From: Pseudobutyrivibrio xylanivorans
GTDB lineage: Bacteria; Bacillota; Clostridia; Lachnospirales; Lachnospiraceae
Length of the DNA: 64,000 nt
Direction of reading: 5' to 3'
NCBI RefSeq assembly: GCF_008935055.1
Contig: NZ_CP043028.1
Coordinates: forward strand, 2,882,501-2,946,500
The notes under the pieces are model-generated. The model was given only the letters and a program-made list of their open reading frames with translations. It ran no database searches and was not told the DNA's origin. Positions 61,432 to 64,000 of this stretch are shown here, one piece after another (the first letter of the stretch is position 1; each line of letters starts with the position of its first letter). The position numbers and the translations under genes were made by a program.

Positions 61432-62832
61432 TTACTCTTCTGTTGATTCTTCCTTTCCTTTGTTAAGAATGGCACTTGTCATTTCTTCTCTAAGAGATGA
61501 CATTGAACTTCGGCTGCAAAGTCCGATTACCTTGCCATCCATTTCCACCACGCAGCTATCACCATCGTAGCGGTAGAAATTCAGGCTAACCTTGGTAGTA
61601 TTATCATCATCCAAAACAACGGACAGCGATAGCTCCTTTTCGCCCTTCTCATACGAATCGCCAACCTCTGTAAGGCTGATGGTGTCAAGCTTGCTTGATA
61701 CAGTCTGGAAGTCTACAGTCTCACCATCAAGGGTATAGGTGTTGCCATCTTTTTTGCTCTTTTCGACATCTACTACATAATTATTTCCATCGAATCCAAC
61801 GATAAGCTGTGCCACCTTTGTCCAGTCAAAGGAAACAATTTCATCAGGTCGAAGATCCTTATAGTTTGCCTTTGCAACAGATTCATACTCGTCAGCTGTT
61901 ATCGTATATACGATAGTGGATCCTTTAAAATACAGATAAGCTTCATCAGCATCAGACTTGTGACTAAAGTAAATGGTCTGAGATTTCGACTCTACAGCTT
62001 TATCTTTATCATCACCAGAGACAGGAACCTCACCAGTTAGCTTTATTGTGATATTGGGATTATCAAGACCATACTTCTTTAGGTCTGAATCTGTCGCTTT
62101 GTATGTCTCATATTTGGTTAAATCAAGATTCTTAAGAGTGCTTAGGTAACTCTCAACCTTTGAAGATGAAATTGCTTCGTGAACATCTCCGTCAACGCTG
62201 TAATAATCATAAGTATCAGTGTACAGATATTTTCCATCTGGATCATACTCAATATTTGCACTTACATCACCAGTTGCATAAAGCTTCTTAATCTGAGAGA
62301 AATCATAGACCTTATTTCTATCTAAATAATCCTCAACATTTCCAGAAATCTTCTCAAGAAGATCCTCATCAATCAGGTAAACGCTGCCACCATCCACACA
62401 GATATATCTTTTTTCATCGATGGTTGAAAATGTTCCGAAGGTAATAACCTTATCTCCATCAGCTGTTGTGAAAGTAATGGTAGCCTCAGGATTAGAAAGT
62501 CCATACTGACTGTAATCCTCTACATTATCAATGATAAAACTTGCATGTACCGACTGAAAATTTGCAAGCATATCGCTAACATAATCCTGGTTCACAGGGA
62601 AATCTTTATCATCGGTATATTTCCATTTTCCATCAGAATTTTCAATTGTAATAGAATCAGCATCTTTCTTTACAGAAAGGGATGTAATATCTTCCTGTGA
62701 GATTGAAAATACTTCTTCATCTATTGTATTGATTGCATCCACATGCATCTTGAAGGCTCGCTCTGCCAAAATCGCAATTACAGATACAACCAAAATTCCA
62801 CTTAAAATCAAAAGTGTTTTTGCTCGTTTCAT
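61432..62832 (-). CDS. DUF4340 domain protein
   Basis: The 466-residue product has one N-terminal membrane helix (residues 6-24), then an extracellular beta-rich part with repeats typical of DUF4340 (ITIENSDGKWKYTDDKDFPVNQDYVSDML, AYLYFKGSTIVYTI). The C-terminus is glutamate-rich. It lies 9 bp after the GldG-like gene; this pairing is usual in gliding-type (Gld) ABC auxiliary systems of non-gliding bacteria, where the role is unclear. It probably works at the outer membrane face. Confidence 0.82.
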   Translation of the reverse strand: MKRAKTLLILSGILVVSVIAILAERAFKMHVDAINTIDEEVFSISQEDITSLSVKKDADSITIENSDGKWKYTDDKDFPVNQDYVSDMLANFQSVHASFIIDNVEDYSQYGLSNPEATITFTTADGDKVITFGTFSTIDEKRYICVDGGSVYLIDEDLLEKISGNVEDYLDRNKVYDFSQIKKLYATGDVSANIEYDPDGKYLYTDTYDYYSVDGDVHEAISSSKVESYLSTLKNLDLTKYETYKATDSDLKKYGLDNPNITIKLTGEVPVSGDDKDKAVESKSQTIYFSHKSDADEAYLYFKGSTIVYTITADEYESVAKANYKDLRPDEIVSFDWTKVAQLIVGFDGNNYVVDVEKSKKDGNTYTLDGETVDFQTVSSKLDTISLTEVGDSYEKGEKELSLSVVLDDDNTTKVSLNFYRYDGDSCVVEMDGKVIGLCSRSSMSSLREEMTSAILNKGKEESTEE

Positions 62833-62841
62833 ATTGCACCT

Positions 62842-64000
62842 CTATTCTACGATAACCTTTCTTCGGCGGACCACCTCTTCAATTCCATAAAGGAGATATC
62901 CAAGAGGAATCACACCAATTAAAATAACCTTAATCATTGTGGCTGTTGTAGCATTGATAGTAAGGTAATTGTAATCAAGTGACTTAGATCTGATTGATAA
63001 CGCTTCGTTATCTGTCATCTTCCATGCAAGAGAATTCATAAAGAAATCTGAGTTAGCACCAGAAGAATATGAATTATACTGATCATCAAGAAGATAATCT
63101 GAAGCAATCCAAATCAATGTACCGCCCTCAGCATTCTCTGCTGAAATAGCAAGTGAGAACGGACCATCAGTATCCCCATCTTCCTTTTCGTAAGTCGTAA
63201 GCTTGTAGCCAGCTGCCTTTGAGTAAGATTCGCTGGAGCTGTCAAGTAATGATGATACCGTATATGCGGTATTTGAATTTGTAATACTAAGTCCAGCAGA
63301 AATAGGCATAATCACGTTGCTCTTCTCATCGATAAGCGCATTAGTGATTTCTGACGAATTCAAAGTAGGAAGAAGAAAATATGGATATTCAAAGGCATAA
63401 TTATCTCTGTTAATATCAACAACTATTCCATCGTTCATGGTGGCGCCAACATAGTTTAAAAGTGCCTTGAAATTAGTCAAATCAGAGTCCTGCTCAACGC
63501 CCGAAAGTACAACAATGTGTCCACCGTTATCTACATATTTTTCAAGTATTGTAAGCTCCTCTTCAGAAATATCACTGACAGGAGAATTAATAAGTATAGC
63601 ATCAGCATCCTCAGGAATATTATCCTCCTTTAATAGCGAGAACTCCTTTGTCTCCATGTTGCCCTTTTCAAGAGCAGATTTCATAGTTTCAGACATATCC
63701 TTCTCGCTATGGCCTGTAAGGATATAAACCTGTGGTAAATCCTCTGAAACTACATAATCAACCGCTGTCGTAATCAGACTCTCACCATCAAATGACTGTG
63801 AAGCAGAACCTGTTGTGTAGTAGGATGAAGCATCCGTTTTATACATAGATTCATAGCTAATGTAACGACTCTTGTCACCTGACACAACAATCAAAGAATT
63901 GTTTGTAACCTTCTCGTCAGTATACTCGGAGGCAAAGGTCGGATAAGTATCTGGATTCTTCTTTACCACAGTAAGCTTGTCTGAAAGAGAATCATAAACA
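62842..64000 (-). CDS. GldG-family ABC transporter auxiliary protein (5' end beyond the window)
   Basis: At least 386 residues are encoded. The open frame runs through the window end without a stop, so the N-terminus (normally including a membrane helix) is missing. The visible part is the ABC_transp_aux domain (VYILTGHSEKDMSETMKSALEK, NGGHIVVLSGVEQDS) and a C-terminal helix (MIKVILIGVIPLGYLLYGIEEVVRRRK). It should be partnered by an ABC ATPase and permease encoded beyond the window. The GTG at 63969 is not the true start. Confidence 0.82.
   Translation of the reverse strand, partial: VYDSLSDKLTVVKKNPDTYPTFASEYTDEKVTNNSLIVVSGDKSRYISYESMYKTDASSYYTTGSASQSFDGESLITTAVDYVVSEDLPQVYILTGHSEKDMSETMKSALEKGNMETKEFSLLKEDNIPEDADAILINSPVSDISEEELTILEKYVDNGGHIVVLSGVEQDSDLTNFKALLNYVGATMNDGIVVDINRDNYAFEYPYFLLPTLNSSEITNALIDEKSNVIMPISAGLSITNSNTAYTVSSLLDSSSESYSKAAGYKLTTYEKEDGDTDGPFSLAISAENAEGGTLIWIASDYLLDDQYNSYSSGANSDFFMNSLAWKMTDNEALSIRSKSLDYNYLTINATTATMIKVILIGVIPLGYLLYGIEEVVRRRKVIVE

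Overview
The window is chromosomal DNA from a low-GC Firmicute, most likely a Lachnospiraceae relative such as Butyrivibrio or Pseudobutyrivibrio. The evidence is its AT-rich intergenic DNA, strong AGGAGG-type ribosome sites, frequent TTG starts, a DUF5688 protein, the GGGtGRT/NifU-like gene pair, and the classic Firmicute cluster asp23-nusB-xseAB-ispA-dxs-tlyA-nadK-argR-recN. I make no species call. Nearly all genes lie on the minus strand. Plus-strand exceptions are an AP2-type protein, an IS transposase, a CgeB-like glycosyltransferase, one tRNA and potABCD.

Layout. 1-3.7 kb: DUF2225 protein, glnS and a rhomboid-like membrane protein. 3.7-12.8 kb: a sugar uptake and sensing locus with a ChvE/MmsAB-type monosaccharide ABC transporter, a YesM/YesN two-component system, and two sugar-binding-protein homologues, one membrane-anchored. 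Two 12-bp direct repeats 21 bp apart at the chvE promoter are a plausible YesN site. A tandem array of five 51-bp hairpin units lies further upstream. 12.8-17.3 kb: azlCD, an AP2-domain gene, ilvC, ilvN and a phosphopantetheinyl transferase. 17.3-22.9 kb: an apparent composite transposon carrying a class B sortase and its MPKTG-anchored LRR surface protein. It is bounded by IS1182-like termini and an exact 11-bp direct repeat, and it splits a formerly adjacent divergent gene pair. 23-29.3 kb: glycosyltransferase, aldolase, an ISLre2-type element and a chemotaxis receptor. 29.6-36.2 kb: GGGtGRT and NifU-like proteins, a left-handed beta-helix protein, and a topoisomerase III with six C-terminal zinc-ribbon repeats. 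36-45 kb: a DUF234-type ATPase, a hybrid kinase with its response regulator, asd, argH, queH and a small membrane protein. 45-49 kb: tRNA-Thr(CGU) directly followed by potABCD. 49-64 kb: DUF5688, the recN-to-asp23 cluster, surE, an SDR, an HD hydrolase and the start of a gliding-type (DUF4340/GldG) ABC auxiliary locus that runs off the end.

The most unusual signal is not a gene. Four intergenic sites (about 8.3, 14.75, 27.3 and 49.25 kb) carry one family of rod-like hairpins. Their 3-bp blocks and outer stems change together between copies (compensatory changes), while a short internal motif stays fixed: A-NNN-AT-CAAGC on the 5' side and GCTTG-TA-NNN-GTAAC on the 3' side. Two of the copies nest one module inside another. 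I cannot match this to a named RNA family and consider it the best candidate for something undescribed. A second shared theme is that both IS elements have an inverted repeat that would hide the transposase ribosome site only in transcripts entering from outside.
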